Positions 8,303-16,395 of a DNA stretch of 28,293 nucleotides are shown one piece after another. Below the pieces are notes generated by a model. That model was not told the DNA's origin and did not search any database. It saw only the letters and a list, made by a program, of their open reading frames with translations. Numbering within the stretch: position 1 is the first letter of the stretch; every line of letters begins with the position of its first letter. Made by a program: the position numbers and the translations under genes. Source of the stretch: JBAYZQ01 sp041672385. GTDB taxonomy: Bacteria; Spirochaetota; Spirochaetia; Sphaerochaetales; Sphaerochaetaceae. The stretch is taken from assembly GCA_041672385.1 (NCBI GenBank), contig JBAYZQ010000014.1, positions 1-28,293 of the forward strand. The letters are read 5' to 3'.

Positions 8303-9418
8303 TTATATAACCTGATCAATCAAAGATAACGCCCTCATAATTGTTTTGTCCATATCGAAATAGCTATACTCTGCAAGCCTTCCACCAATAATAAGCTTAT
8401 CTTCATTTTTTGCAAGTTTTACATATTTTGAATAAAGCTCAGTATTTTTTTGATCGTTAACAGGATAATAAGGCTCTCCCGTCTTTTTATAATCATAAGG
8501 CATTTCATAACTTATCCAAGTTACTGGGTCATTATAATGAGTAGCTGAGGTTTCAAAATGCTTATGTTCAATAATCCTTGTATATGGGATTTCTCTTTCT
8601 GTAAAATTCATTACTGATACACCTTGGAAATTTTGTTTATCAATTTTCTTTAATTCAAACTTTTCGCTTCTGTAGTCAAGATGTCCTAAACTAAAATCAA
8701 AATATGAATCAAGAGTTCCAGTGTAAATTACCTTATTGGCCATATCCATTAATTGTCTTCGAACCTTGAAGTCCTCATTAAAATCTACGCCAAGACGTAC
8801 TTCTGTTCCTTCAAGTAATTTCTTTATTAGAGGATTATAACCACCTACAGGAATACCTTGATAATTATCATTGAAATAGTTATTGTCGTATCTCATACGA
8901 ACAGGAAGACGTTTGATAATAAAACTTGGAAGTTCCCTGCAACTTTTACCCCATTGTTTTTCAGTATAACCTTTGATTAATTTTTCATAAATATCTCTAC
9001 CAACCAAACTAATAGCTTGATCTTCAAGATTTTTAATTTCTCCCTTAAAGGCACCTTTTTCATTTTTAAGTTTTTCTTCTACCTCTTCAGGAGTCTTTGT
9101 TCCCCACATTTGATAAAAGGTATTCATATTAAAAGGAAGATTATAGAGGTTTCCTTTATAATTTGCTATTGGAGAATTAATATAATTATTAAAAGGAACT
9201 AACTCGTTTACATAGTCCCATACAGCTTTTTGACTAGTATGAAATATATGAGCACCATATTCATGAACCCAAATATTATCTCTATTCTTACAATAAAGAT
9301 TACCTCCAGTTTGAAACCTACGGTCTAACACTAGACATCTTTTTCCTCTTTTTTTTGCCTCAAAAGCAAATACTGAACCAAATAATCCAGAACCAACTAT
9401 TAAAAAATCATACTTCAT
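8303..9418 (-). CDS. glf: UDP-galactopyranose mutase
   Basis: 371 residues from the ATG at 9418, which has GAGG five bases upstream. The ORF can be extended to 9439, but that part overlaps the previous gene and lacks a ribosome site. The FAD-binding Rossmann motif is VGSGLFGSVFA at the start, then YGAHIFHT, WVHEYG, and NFTEREIPYTRIIEHKHF, all typical of Glf. The enzyme isomerises UDP-galactopyranose to UDP-galactofuranose using reduced FAD, feeding galactofuranose into surface glycans or glycolipids. The start codon follows the stop of the acyltransferase fusion by one base (TGATATG), so the two are co-translated. This gives the transcription unit an envelope-glycan theme. No galactofuranosyltransferase is in the window. 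Confidence 0.95.
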   Translation of the reverse strand: MKYDFLIVGSGLFGSVFAFEAKKRGKRCLVLDRRFQTGGNLYCKNRDNIWVHEYGAHIFHTSQKAVWDYVNELVPFNNYINSPIANYKGNLYNLPFNMNTFYQMWGTKTPEEVEEKLKNEKGAFKGEIKNLEDQAISLVGRDIYEKLIKGYTEKQWGKSCRELPSFIIKRLPVRMRYDNNYFNDNYQGIPVGGYNPLIKKLLEGTEVRLGVDFNEDFKVRRQLMDMANKVIYTGTLDSYFDFSLGHLDYRSEKFELKKIDKQNFQGVSVMNFTEREIPYTRIIEHKHFETSATHYNDPVTWISYEMPYDYKKTGEPYYPVNDQKNTELYSKYVKLAKNEDKLIIGGRLAEYSYFDMDKTIMRALSLIDQVI

Positions 9419-9419
9419 A

Positions 9420-11981
9420 TCAACCTCGTTTTTGTTCAATTTCTATCAGGCTTTCACTAATAGCTCGGGAAATAACATGCCATTTTATTGAATATTTTCC
9501 ATTTTCAGTAAAATGAAAGCACCTACTATGACCATTTCTGTAAGGAAGCTCAATGTGTTGCCCCATTTTCATTATTGCCACCGGAACTTCTTCTTTGCTA
9601 TCTTTTTCAATTAAAGATTCTCCTTTGAAAGATCCAGAATAAGTCCATCCACTATCATCCACCATTATAACCCCACTTCCTGCTTTTACATACCCATCAT
9701 TTTCTTTAATATCAACATAGTAGTCAACTTTGTCTGTAAAACTGTAATGCCCTTTATTTATAATCTTTAGATACTTCTCTAACTGCCAGTCATACCAAAG
9801 AATATAGTTTTCAAAAGCCCATGGCTTTCCTTGATTTTCCGCATCATAAATAAAACGAAAATTGTCATCAATAGTAGTTTTGAAATCACATTTATTACAC
9901 CAAATATCATTTCCTTCAGCCTTAAGAGAAAACTCTTCACCACATTTTGGACATACAAATAGTAAATCGTCAATTCCTTCTGCTTTATGATTACCTTTGA
10001 TTTTAAAACCTCTTTCTTTTTGGAATTCAAAATCATCATAAGTTAAAGCTGCAACCAGTTTCTGGTAAATCTCAACCTTAGTGTAATCGTCTAATTCTTC
10101 TGCTTTAAACAATGGTTTCATTTCCATTTCCACAAGGCCTTTGGAGTTAATTTTCTGCCACTTTCCACAACCCAATCCGGCACCTTTAATAGTTGCAGAA
10201 TAAACATTTACTTTTAAATTTTCAATTATTTTTACAATTGCTGGGCTTATATAACAAAGATGTCCATTAGCATATACAGTACCTTCTGGAGCTATATAAA
10301 TTATTCCTTTATTTTTCTTTAAAACATAGCGAATTTTTCTCATTGCATTAATATCTGTAGCAAATTGAAGCTTTGGAATTGCTCCAATATATCTTAACCA
10401 AGGCCGTAGTTTCTTAAAAGTAAACCAATAGTAGGTTGAAAGAAAATTAATTCTTTTAGGCCAAACGGCAGTTTCTATGAATTTATAATCATGATTTGAA
10501 GAGTGATTTGACAAAATTAAAGCAGGTTTTTCAATTTTACATCTTTTTACTTTCAAATTAAATTTCAACCTAGTTTTAATTCCAACATAAAGTCCTGCAA
10601 CAAAATATAGCCATAAAGCAGGTTTTTTTTGAAAATCGGGATCTTTTGCAAGCACTTTAATAAGTTCTGCATCTATTAAAGGATTAACTATTCCCTTTTT
10701 ATTATTCTCGAGGAATTTAAAATATTTTTTTAGAATCCTCCCTTTTAAAGGATAGCGAAAAGCATTATAAATAACAAACCCCATAATAATTATTAAAACT
10801 AAGGATAAGTAAATCAAGACTTCTATGTTCATCTTTCCTTGAAGTAATGCTGATAAATCCACCGTTAAACTGATTATATAAATTGAAATTAAAATACCAA
10901 TTACAAAAGAAAACTTCGCAATAATTAAAGTCAAGGAAGAAAAAAGTCCTTCATGATGTTCCTTTTTCCAAGCTAAATTAAAGATATTAACAGCATCAAT
11001 GGATGAACTGTCTGTCAAAAAACAAAGACCACTAAAACCAAAAGACCATAGTACCAAAACTAAATTACCTAAAATACTGCTATTAACAGTTAAATTAGGA
11101 ACCAAAACCGCCATTATTATAACCGCAGAAGCGGATAAAACTAAACCTTTTTTTAAAGAAAATGACTTTGCAAAAAACCACCAAAAAAAAGTAAAAACAA
11201 AAAAAGAAATAATTATTCTTAAAATTATTGAATAAGAAACCAAAGATGAAAAATTGAAAATTGAAATAATAATTAGTTCAACAATTGCCAAAGCCAGCGA
11301 AATATATCTTAAAACCTGAAGGACCATATAACTACGAGAAAGTTTTATTTTAAAAGGGCTTAAAAGACCAAGTCTTTTATCATAATTATTTGATGAAACA
11401 GTTAAGACTTCTTTTTCTATCACAAAAAAGGCGGGGAAAAGAACCGCGACTAATAGACAAAAAATAATTATATCAAAGTAATTTTTATTTTGGAGAATTC
11501 CACTTTCAATTAATAATAACAAAAATAAAATATTGGCGATAAGTCTAAAAAAAACATAACCAAAACTATTCTTTTGATTAGAAAAGATTTTTAACCCTAG
11601 CTTATAATAAGCATTGTAAATAAGTCCAATACTTATTGAAAAAAGACCAAAAACAATAAAACTAACCACTAAAAAAATAAGTTCATTATTAAATAAAGGA
11701 AGATGGAACATAATTTCTGCCAAAATGGCCATTAGCAAAGCTCCAAAAATCATCACATTTTTACTTTTAATTTTAAAATTGTCGAAATAGACCCCAGTTA
11801 TTCCTAGAGTCAAAATTTCTAAAATAAAACCAAATACTACCAAAATTGAAATTGTTTTAACTCCAATTTGCAAATCAATGTAAAGATGAATCAGAAATAA
11901 AATTGAAACAGGGCAAAAAAGCCTTCCTCCACTAAAACCACCAAGACCGTAGCAGATTCTGTTTATATTCTCTTTTTTCAC
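9420..11981 (-). CDS. MFS-like membrane domain fused to PlsC-type acyltransferase and zinc ribbon
   Basis: 853 residues in three parts. Residues 1-415 are a polytopic membrane domain with about 12 hydrophobic helices, MFS-like but without a clear sugar-transport motif. Residues 455-640 are a glycerolipid acyltransferase: NHSSNHD (H493, D498) is the catalytic HX4D motif and APEGT (565-568 PEGT) the acyl-acceptor motif. Residues 675-700 are a zinc ribbon with C677, C680, C695 and C698. The tail is beta-rich. The start is GTG with AAAGGA eight bases upstream and a 2-base gap to panE. A transporter plus PlsC arrangement recalls LplT-Aas, which imports and reacylates lysophospholipids, so a flippase-coupled acyltransferase is a reasonable inference. 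Which lipid is used cannot be told. It precedes glf by one base. Confidence 0.85.
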   Translation of the reverse strand: MKKENINRICYGLGGFSGGRLFCPVSILFLIHLYIDLQIGVKTISILVVFGFILEILTLGITGVYFDNFKIKSKNVMIFGALLMAILAEIMFHLPLFNNELIFLVVSFIVFGLFSISIGLIYNAYYKLGLKIFSNQKNSFGYVFFRLIANILFLLLLIESGILQNKNYFDIIIFCLLVAVLFPAFFVIEKEVLTVSSNNYDKRLGLLSPFKIKLSRSYMVLQVLRYISLALAIVELIIISIFNFSSLVSYSIILRIIISFFVFTFFWWFFAKSFSLKKGLVLSASAVIIMAVLVPNLTVNSSILGNLVLVLWSFGFSGLCFLTDSSSIDAVNIFNLAWKKEHHEGLFSSLTLIIAKFSFVIGILISIYIISLTVDLSALLQGKMNIEVLIYLSLVLIIIMGFVIYNAFRYPLKGRILKKYFKFLENNKKGIVNPLIDAELIKVLAKDPDFQKKPALWLYFVAGLYVGIKTRLKFNLKVKRCKIEKPALILSNHSSNHDYKFIETAVWPKRINFLSTYYWFTFKKLRPWLRYIGAIPKLQFATDINAMRKIRYVLKKNKGIIYIAPEGTVYANGHLCYISPAIVKIIENLKVNVYSATIKGAGLGCGKWQKINSKGLVEMEMKPLFKAEELDDYTKVEIYQKLVAALTYDDFEFQKERGFKIKGNHKAEGIDDLLFVCPKCGEEFSLKAEGNDIWCNKCDFKTTIDDNFRFIYDAENQGKPWAFENYILWYDWQLEKYLKIINKGHYSFTDKVDYYVDIKENDGYVKAGSGVIMVDDSGWTYSGSFKGESLIEKDSKEEVPVAIMKMGQHIELPYRNGHSRCFHFTENGKYSIKWHVISRAISESLIEIEQKRG

Positions 11982-11983
11982 TA

Positions 11984-12910
11984 CTAGTTCCTTTTATCAT
12001 AACCTTCTATATATTCCATGGTTTCCGCTATTCTATACAAAGTTTTACAAACAGGGACTTGAATTGAATATTTTTTAGCTTTCTCGACAATTGTAAGAGT
12101 AAAGAAAGCATTCTCACTTTTTCTTCCTGCTTCAAAATCTTGAAACATAGAAGTTTTACCTTTAAAAGGAAGCTTGGCTATGGTTTGTTTTATTTGCTCT
12201 AAATGTTCATCTAAAATAAAAACACCTTCTTTTTTTGCAACTAATTGTACCTCTTTTAATACATCATTTGTCAAAGCTGATAGAGGTTTACAGTCATCAA
12301 AGAAACCATAACCAGCTCTACAGATTGCTGATAAAGTATTATAAGCAGTATTTAAAGCAAATTTTTTCCACATTTCTAGTAATATGTCCTCAGGAACAAG
12401 ATACTTAATTCCTGAAAGAGAGAAAAGTTTTTCAATAGCTTTTATCCTAGGAGATACTTTATTATCTTTTTCTCCGAATATTATTTTCCCTTCAGAGGTA
12501 CAAGTAATTCTATTTTTTACATGTTCACTGTTAAGGCCCATAGCGAAAGAATATAAAACTTTTTCTTCACTATAAGCTTCAGCAATCATTTGCTCACTTA
12601 CTAAGCCATTTAATAGGCTCATTATTGTGGTATTTTTACCAACAAAACCTTTTAGGTCTTCAATAACAGATTTAAGCTGAAGATTTTTTGTAGCTATTAT
12701 TACCAAATCTACTGGATTTCTAGAATTATTAGAGTAATTAAAATCAAGTCTTTCCGAATTTAAAAAGAGTCCTTCTTTTTCATATCTATCTTTTCTTTCA
12801 CCATCTGAGAAAATAATTAAATTTTCTTTATTTATTACTTTAGTTAACCTTGAAGCATAAATAGCACCAACAGCGCCTACTCCAAAGAATGCAACAGTTT
12901 TAATTTCCAT
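11984..12910 (-). CDS. panE: Ketopantoate reductase-like protein (PanE/ApbA family)
   Basis: 308 residues. The N-terminal Rossmann motif is FFGVGAVGAIYASRL. The middle holds IATKNLQL and LLNGLVSEQ, and the C-terminal domain has WKKFALNTAYNTLSAI with the catalytic-type Lys and the late SENAFFTLTIVE segment. PanE reduces 2-ketopantoate to D-pantoate with NADPH in coenzyme A biosynthesis. PanE paralogues with other 2-oxoacid substrates are common, so pantothenate synthesis is not proven; no panB or panC is in the window. ATG begins 1 base after the MFS stop, with an AGGT site. Its position between a transporter and a lipid acyltransferase fits either CoA supply or an unrelated 2-keto acid reduction. 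Confidence 0.78.
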   Translation of the reverse strand: MEIKTVAFFGVGAVGAIYASRLTKVINKENLIIFSDGERKDRYEKEGLFLNSERLDFNYSNNSRNPVDLVIIATKNLQLKSVIEDLKGFVGKNTTIMSLLNGLVSEQMIAEAYSEEKVLYSFAMGLNSEHVKNRITCTSEGKIIFGEKDNKVSPRIKAIEKLFSLSGIKYLVPEDILLEMWKKFALNTAYNTLSAICRAGYGFFDDCKPLSALTNDVLKEVQLVAKKEGVFILDEHLEQIKQTIAKLPFKGKTSMFQDFEAGRKSENAFFTLTIVEKAKKYSIQVPVCKTLYRIAETMEYIEGYDKRN

Positions 12911-12911
12911 G

Positions 12912-14570
12912 TTATTTACCTTTACCTACACCTTCCATAGGATCGTCTTCTGGTTCACCTTTAAATACTTTTCCCATAAAAATGAAAGCCAATAACATCA
13001 TTAAAGCTGCAAAAAGGAAAATACTTCCATAACCAAACCCATCACTTAAGAATCCAGTAATTGGAGGAGCTATAATACTAGCCAACTGACTAAAGAAATA
13101 ATAAAGGCCCGTAAAAATTCCAATAGTTTCATAGCTTGCCATCTGCCAAAGCATTGGGAAAGAGTTAGTTACAATTGAAACCCAGAAAATTCCAAAACAG
13201 AATAATAGGAGCCAGAATAATATCAATTGTATATTAATAGGATTTGCTTTATTGAAATTCCAATTAAGTGTAACTTGATCGCCAAATACAGTTGCACTTA
13301 AATCCAATTTTATCCCGTCACTATTTTCTATTGAAGAACTAGTTTCGATTTCACCCTCAAGTTTTCCTTTTTCATTGATATTAAATTTAACTTCATCACT
13401 GGTAAACAAAAGATTCCCTTCATCATCCAATAAACTTACTTTATATGAATAAAGAGCTTTTTCTTCTGCAAGTGAATCAACTTCTTTTATTGTCTTGGAA
13501 TTTATTATTTCTTCTTTCCCATTGATAGTTCTGCTAATTTCAAAGTTCTTATCATAACCAAGAGTTGCAAAGTTTCTCGGAGTAACAACAACACTATGAA
13601 CAAATAGCCCACAAAGAATTACCATCAAAGCAATTAATGCAGCTCTAATAGTTTTTTTTCGACCATGACTATGAGCAAATTTACCAGAAGGAATTGCAAA
13701 ACATGCATAGGCAATACCAACCATTCCAGCTGCTAGACTAGCAGTTCCACTACTAGTTCCCATGATTTCTTTAGAGTATTTCCCTAAGAATGGAAGAGCT
13801 CCTTGATAACCTAAGAACCAACATAAAAGGCTTAAAAGTATGAACAGTGCACTTTTATCTTTCTGTGAGAAAACAAATTTAATTGACTTTATAACTGGTG
13901 GCGTATCTTCAGCTTTATTTTCATTGTATTTTTTTGGATCTTCTTTTACAAAGAAAAATAGAAGAAGAACAGCAACAATTACCAATATGGTAGAAACTGG
14001 AAAAGCTAAAACATCTTTTCCAATATGAAGAGATCCAAGATTTAATTCAACATCCATCAATCTAGCCAAAAGTACAGTACCAACAATGGTAGCTATTCCG
14101 CCCATTGTATTAATAACTCCATTTGCTTCACTTCTTAAATCTCCAGGAATAATATCTGGCATCAAAGCAACAACTGGACCTCGAACTGCCTGTTTAAACA
14201 AGTTCAAAATACAAATTATAATTATTAATAAAATAAGAGTTTGTCCGGAAGCCCAAGGAATTAATCCAAAGGCAACTGCAGCTATTGGTAAACAAATAAT
14301 AATATAAGGCATTCTTCGCCCAATTTTTGTTCGAGTTCTATCACTTAAAGCTGCAAAAACAGGTATTAAGAAAATGGCCAAAACATTATCTAAGGTCATG
14401 ACTGTTCCGATCACACCATTTGAATTAATAAATTTTCCAAGAAAAATAGGTACATAAGTATCATAAAGAGGATCCATTAATCCCATTGTGAAAAATCCAA
14501 GTCCAATTAAAAAGGTAATTCCATAATAACCTTTTAGATTACGTTTTTCTTTAGCTTCCTGTTTCATCAT
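12912..14570 (-). CDS. MFS transporter with ~115-residue extracytoplasmic insertion
   Basis: 552 residues, larger than the usual 400-450. Twelve hydrophobic helices can be placed at about 15-32, 55-75, 88-105, 111-130, 153-170, 190-208, 240-260, 278-296, 307-328, 447-467, 480-503 and 513-533. The loop 2-3 signature is DRTRTKIGRRMPY (77-89), as in GPH/SLC45-like sugar carriers. Residues 330-446 are a soluble, beta-rich insert between helices 9 and 10, which places it outside the inner membrane. Function is probably uptake or export of a sugar-like or amphipathic solute. Two ATGs in a row (14570, 14567) share AAGGGG; either may be used. This is the first gene of the - strand unit and has a promoter at 14596-14624. 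The C-terminus is acidic and short. Confidence 0.85.
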   Translation of the reverse strand: MMKQEAKEKRNLKGYYGITFLIGLGFFTMGLMDPLYDTYVPIFLGKFINSNGVIGTVMTLDNVLAIFLIPVFAALSDRTRTKIGRRMPYIIICLPIAAVAFGLIPWASGQTLILLIIIICILNLFKQAVRGPVVALMPDIIPGDLRSEANGVINTMGGIATIVGTVLLARLMDVELNLGSLHIGKDVLAFPVSTILVIVAVLLLFFFVKEDPKKYNENKAEDTPPVIKSIKFVFSQKDKSALFILLSLLCWFLGYQGALPFLGKYSKEIMGTSSGTASLAAGMVGIAYACFAIPSGKFAHSHGRKKTIRAALIALMVILCGLFVHSVVVTPRNFATLGYDKNFEISRTINGKEEIINSKTIKEVDSLAEEKALYSYKVSLLDDEGNLLFTSDEVKFNINEKGKLEGEIETSSSIENSDGIKLDLSATVFGDQVTLNWNFNKANPINIQLILFWLLLFCFGIFWVSIVTNSFPMLWQMASYETIGIFTGLYYFFSQLASIIAPPITGFLSDGFGYGSIFLFAALMMLLAFIFMGKVFKGEPEDDPMEGVGKGK

Positions 14571-14595
14571 ATGCCCCTTATTGCAATATAAACCA

Positions 14596-14624
14596 ATAAT
14601 AGCACATCAAATCAAACTTTTAAA
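14596..14624 (-). promoter_or_regulatory. Probable sigma-70 promoter of the long - strand operon
   Basis: On the - strand, an extended -10 TGC-TATTAT (14596-14604) has a 17-base spacer to a weak -35 TTTAAA (14619-14624). Transcription would start near 14589, giving a short leader with the AAGGGG ribosome site of the MFS gene. The 425-base gap 14571-14995 otherwise holds the thrC remnant and the radical SAM leader. Confidence 0.5.
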
Positions 14625-14671
14625 CATAAAAATTTATTTTTAACAGTTTCTTGACATTAAAAAAGTAAGCG

Positions 14672-14845
14672 ATAATTAGTGTCAATTATTTTATAATTTT
14701 GAGGCCTATTTAATAAGTTTTCTAGTTTTTTTGGAACTTTGATTTTCTTCAATTAAAGGCTCTACAATAGTTTTGAATTTTGCAGAATTTGCCGTTGAAA
14801 CAATTATTGTAGGTTCATTTAAATTTCTTTTCTCTCTAACAAATT
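14672..14845 (-). pseudogene. thrC: Broken second copy of the thrC 3' end
   Basis: This 174-base stretch aligns with the last part of the intact thrC (16411-16586, same orientation) with 18 mismatches and one 2-base deletion, about 90% identity by direct count. It corresponds to roughly the last 60 codons of threonine synthase. The deletion, near 14749, shifts the frame, and no start or 5' part exists, so it cannot encode an enzyme. Identity stops sharply after AAATT at 14845 and fades at the thrC stop side. It lies between the start of the - strand MFS operon and the radical SAM gene. Confidence 0.9.
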
Positions 14846-14952
14846 TAGAAAAAATTAAAAGACTTCGTTTATAAATGTAACAGTTTTTAAAATATGGATA
14901 AAAATTACGCTTATTTGATTTATTGGTTATATATAAGCGAATTAAGGCAATT

Positions 14953-14958
14953 TATACT
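14953..14958 (+). promoter_or_regulatory. Possible -10 element for the radical SAM gene
   Basis: TATACT lies 37 bases before the ATG and is close to the -10 consensus. No good -35 is seen at 16-18 bases, so the call is weak. The bases 14846-14952 show no homology to thrC and no other recognised signal. Confidence 0.3.
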
Positions 14959-14995
14959 TGTAGTATGTTGAAATTTGTTTTAAAAGGGAGAAAAA

Positions 14996-16369
14996 ATGAC
15001 TAATGATTTAAAAAAAAGCCTTGAAGCCTATGGAATTAAAAAAATAATTCCTTATCTTCAGAAGGACCCAGAAAAAAATTTTATTAAAGTAGTTGAATGG
15101 GTACAAAAGCACGACAAAAAGGGTGTTATCAAAACTCAAACCGATGGAATCAAGACTTATTTAAGTGATCCTAATGGCAACTGGTACAAACTAATCATGA
15201 GTATATTAAGAGACACCGATAGTAAAGTACTTGCAACTATTTTTACGAATCTTATTGTAAATGTCTTTTTATTAGGAGGGGAAAAAGAAATTGAATATTC
15301 AAAAAAGTATAATTGTAATATACCCCAAGCAATTTTAATGGATCCAACTAGTGCTTGTAACCTTCATTGTTTAGGTTGTTGGGCCGCTGATTATGGTAAC
15401 AAACTTAATATGGATTACGACTGTCTGAATAATATTATTGAACAAGGCACAAAACTTGGAACATATTTTTATATTTACTCAGGTGGAGAACCTTTGGTAA
15501 GAAAAGCTGATATTATTAAATTATGTGAAGAACACCCTGATTGTGAGTTTTTAGCGTTTACAAACGGAACTTTAATTGATGAAAAATTCGCCGATGATAT
15601 GCTAAGGGTTAAAAATTTTATTCCTGCAATTAGTATTGAAGGCTATGAAGAATCAACAGACTTTAGGAGAGGTAAAGGAACTTTCCAAGCAGTAATGAGA
15701 GCTATGGATATTCTAAAGGCGAAAAAACTTCTATTTGGTGCTTCTCTATGTTACACAAGCAAAAATACGGAAACTATTGGAAGCCCTGAATATTTTGATT
15801 TCTTAATTGAAAAGGGATGTAGATTTGCTTGGTTCTTCACTTATATTCCAGTTGGGGTAAATGCAAAACCTGAATTAATGGTAAGTGCTAAACAAAGAGA
15901 GGATATGTATCACAAACTACGTTCTTATAGAGGTAGTAAATCTCTATTCACAATGGATTTCTGGAATGACGGTGAATTTGTAAAGGGTTGTATTGCTGGT
16001 GGTCGTACCTACTTACACATAAATGCTGGTGGAGATATCGAGCCTTGTGCATTCATTCATTACAGTGATTCAAATATTCATCAAGATACTCTTCTTGAAG
16101 CTTATCAAAAACCTTTATTTCAGGCATACCGAAAAAATCAACCTTTCAACTGTAATCATTTAAGACCTTGTCCATTACTAGATAATAATGGAGCACTCGC
16201 AAAAATGGTTGATGAAAGTGGAGCACATTCTACAGATTTTGAGTCACCTGAAGATGTACATGATCTTTGTGCTAAATGCAAGAAAGCTGCTGATGATTGG
16301 AAAGTTGTAGCCGATAAACTTTGGGAAAAAGACCACCCTTTACAAGCATCTCCAACTAAAAAAAAATAA
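14996..16369 (+). CDS. Radical SAM protein with SPASM-like C-terminal cysteines
   Basis: 457 residues. The radical SAM cluster motif is CNLHCLGC (C121, C125, C128), followed by YSGGEPL (GGEP 163-166) that binds S-adenosylmethionine. The C-terminal part has C332, C351, C386, C392, C425 and C428, consistent with one or two auxiliary iron-sulfur clusters of the SPASM/twitch type. The first 110 residues are a helical extension with no recognised domain. SPASM enzymes mature peptides or cofactors, or act as anaerobic sulfatase activators. No precursor peptide or sulfatase gene lies beside it, so the substrate is unknown. A strong AAAGGGAG precedes the ATG. It is convergent with thrC (26-base gap) and bracketed by direct copies of the thrC 3' end, so it may have arrived as a unit. 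Confidence 0.85.
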   Translation: MTNDLKKSLEAYGIKKIIPYLQKDPEKNFIKVVEWVQKHDKKGVIKTQTDGIKTYLSDPNGNWYKLIMSILRDTDSKVLATIFTNLIVNVFLLGGEKEIEYSKKYNCNIPQAILMDPTSACNLHCLGCWAADYGNKLNMDYDCLNNIIEQGTKLGTYFYIYSGGEPLVRKADIIKLCEEHPDCEFLAFTNGTLIDEKFADDMLRVKNFIPAISIEGYEESTDFRRGKGTFQAVMRAMDILKAKKLLFGASLCYTSKNTETIGSPEYFDFLIEKGCRFAWFFTYIPVGVNAKPELMVSAKQREDMYHKLRSYRGSKSLFTMDFWNDGEFVKGCIAGGRTYLHINAGGDIEPCAFIHYSDSNIHQDTLLEAYQKPLFQAYRKNQPFNCNHLRPCPLLDNNGALAKMVDESGAHSTDFESPEDVHDLCAKCKKAADDWKVVADKLWEKDHPLQASPTKKK

Positions 16370-16395
16370 GTTATAAATATTATATTTTAGAAGAA

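Noticed and set aside
9779..10039. Open frame inside the acyltransferase fusion in another phase
   Set aside because: It lies wholly within a gene with clear motifs, and low-complexity Lys/Ile content is typical of a shadow frame in A/T-rich DNA.
14651..14678. TTGACA on the + strand as a promoter reading through the thrC remnant
   Set aside because: No acceptable -10 at 16-18 bases: GATAAT sits only 14 bases away and TAATTA is a poor match.
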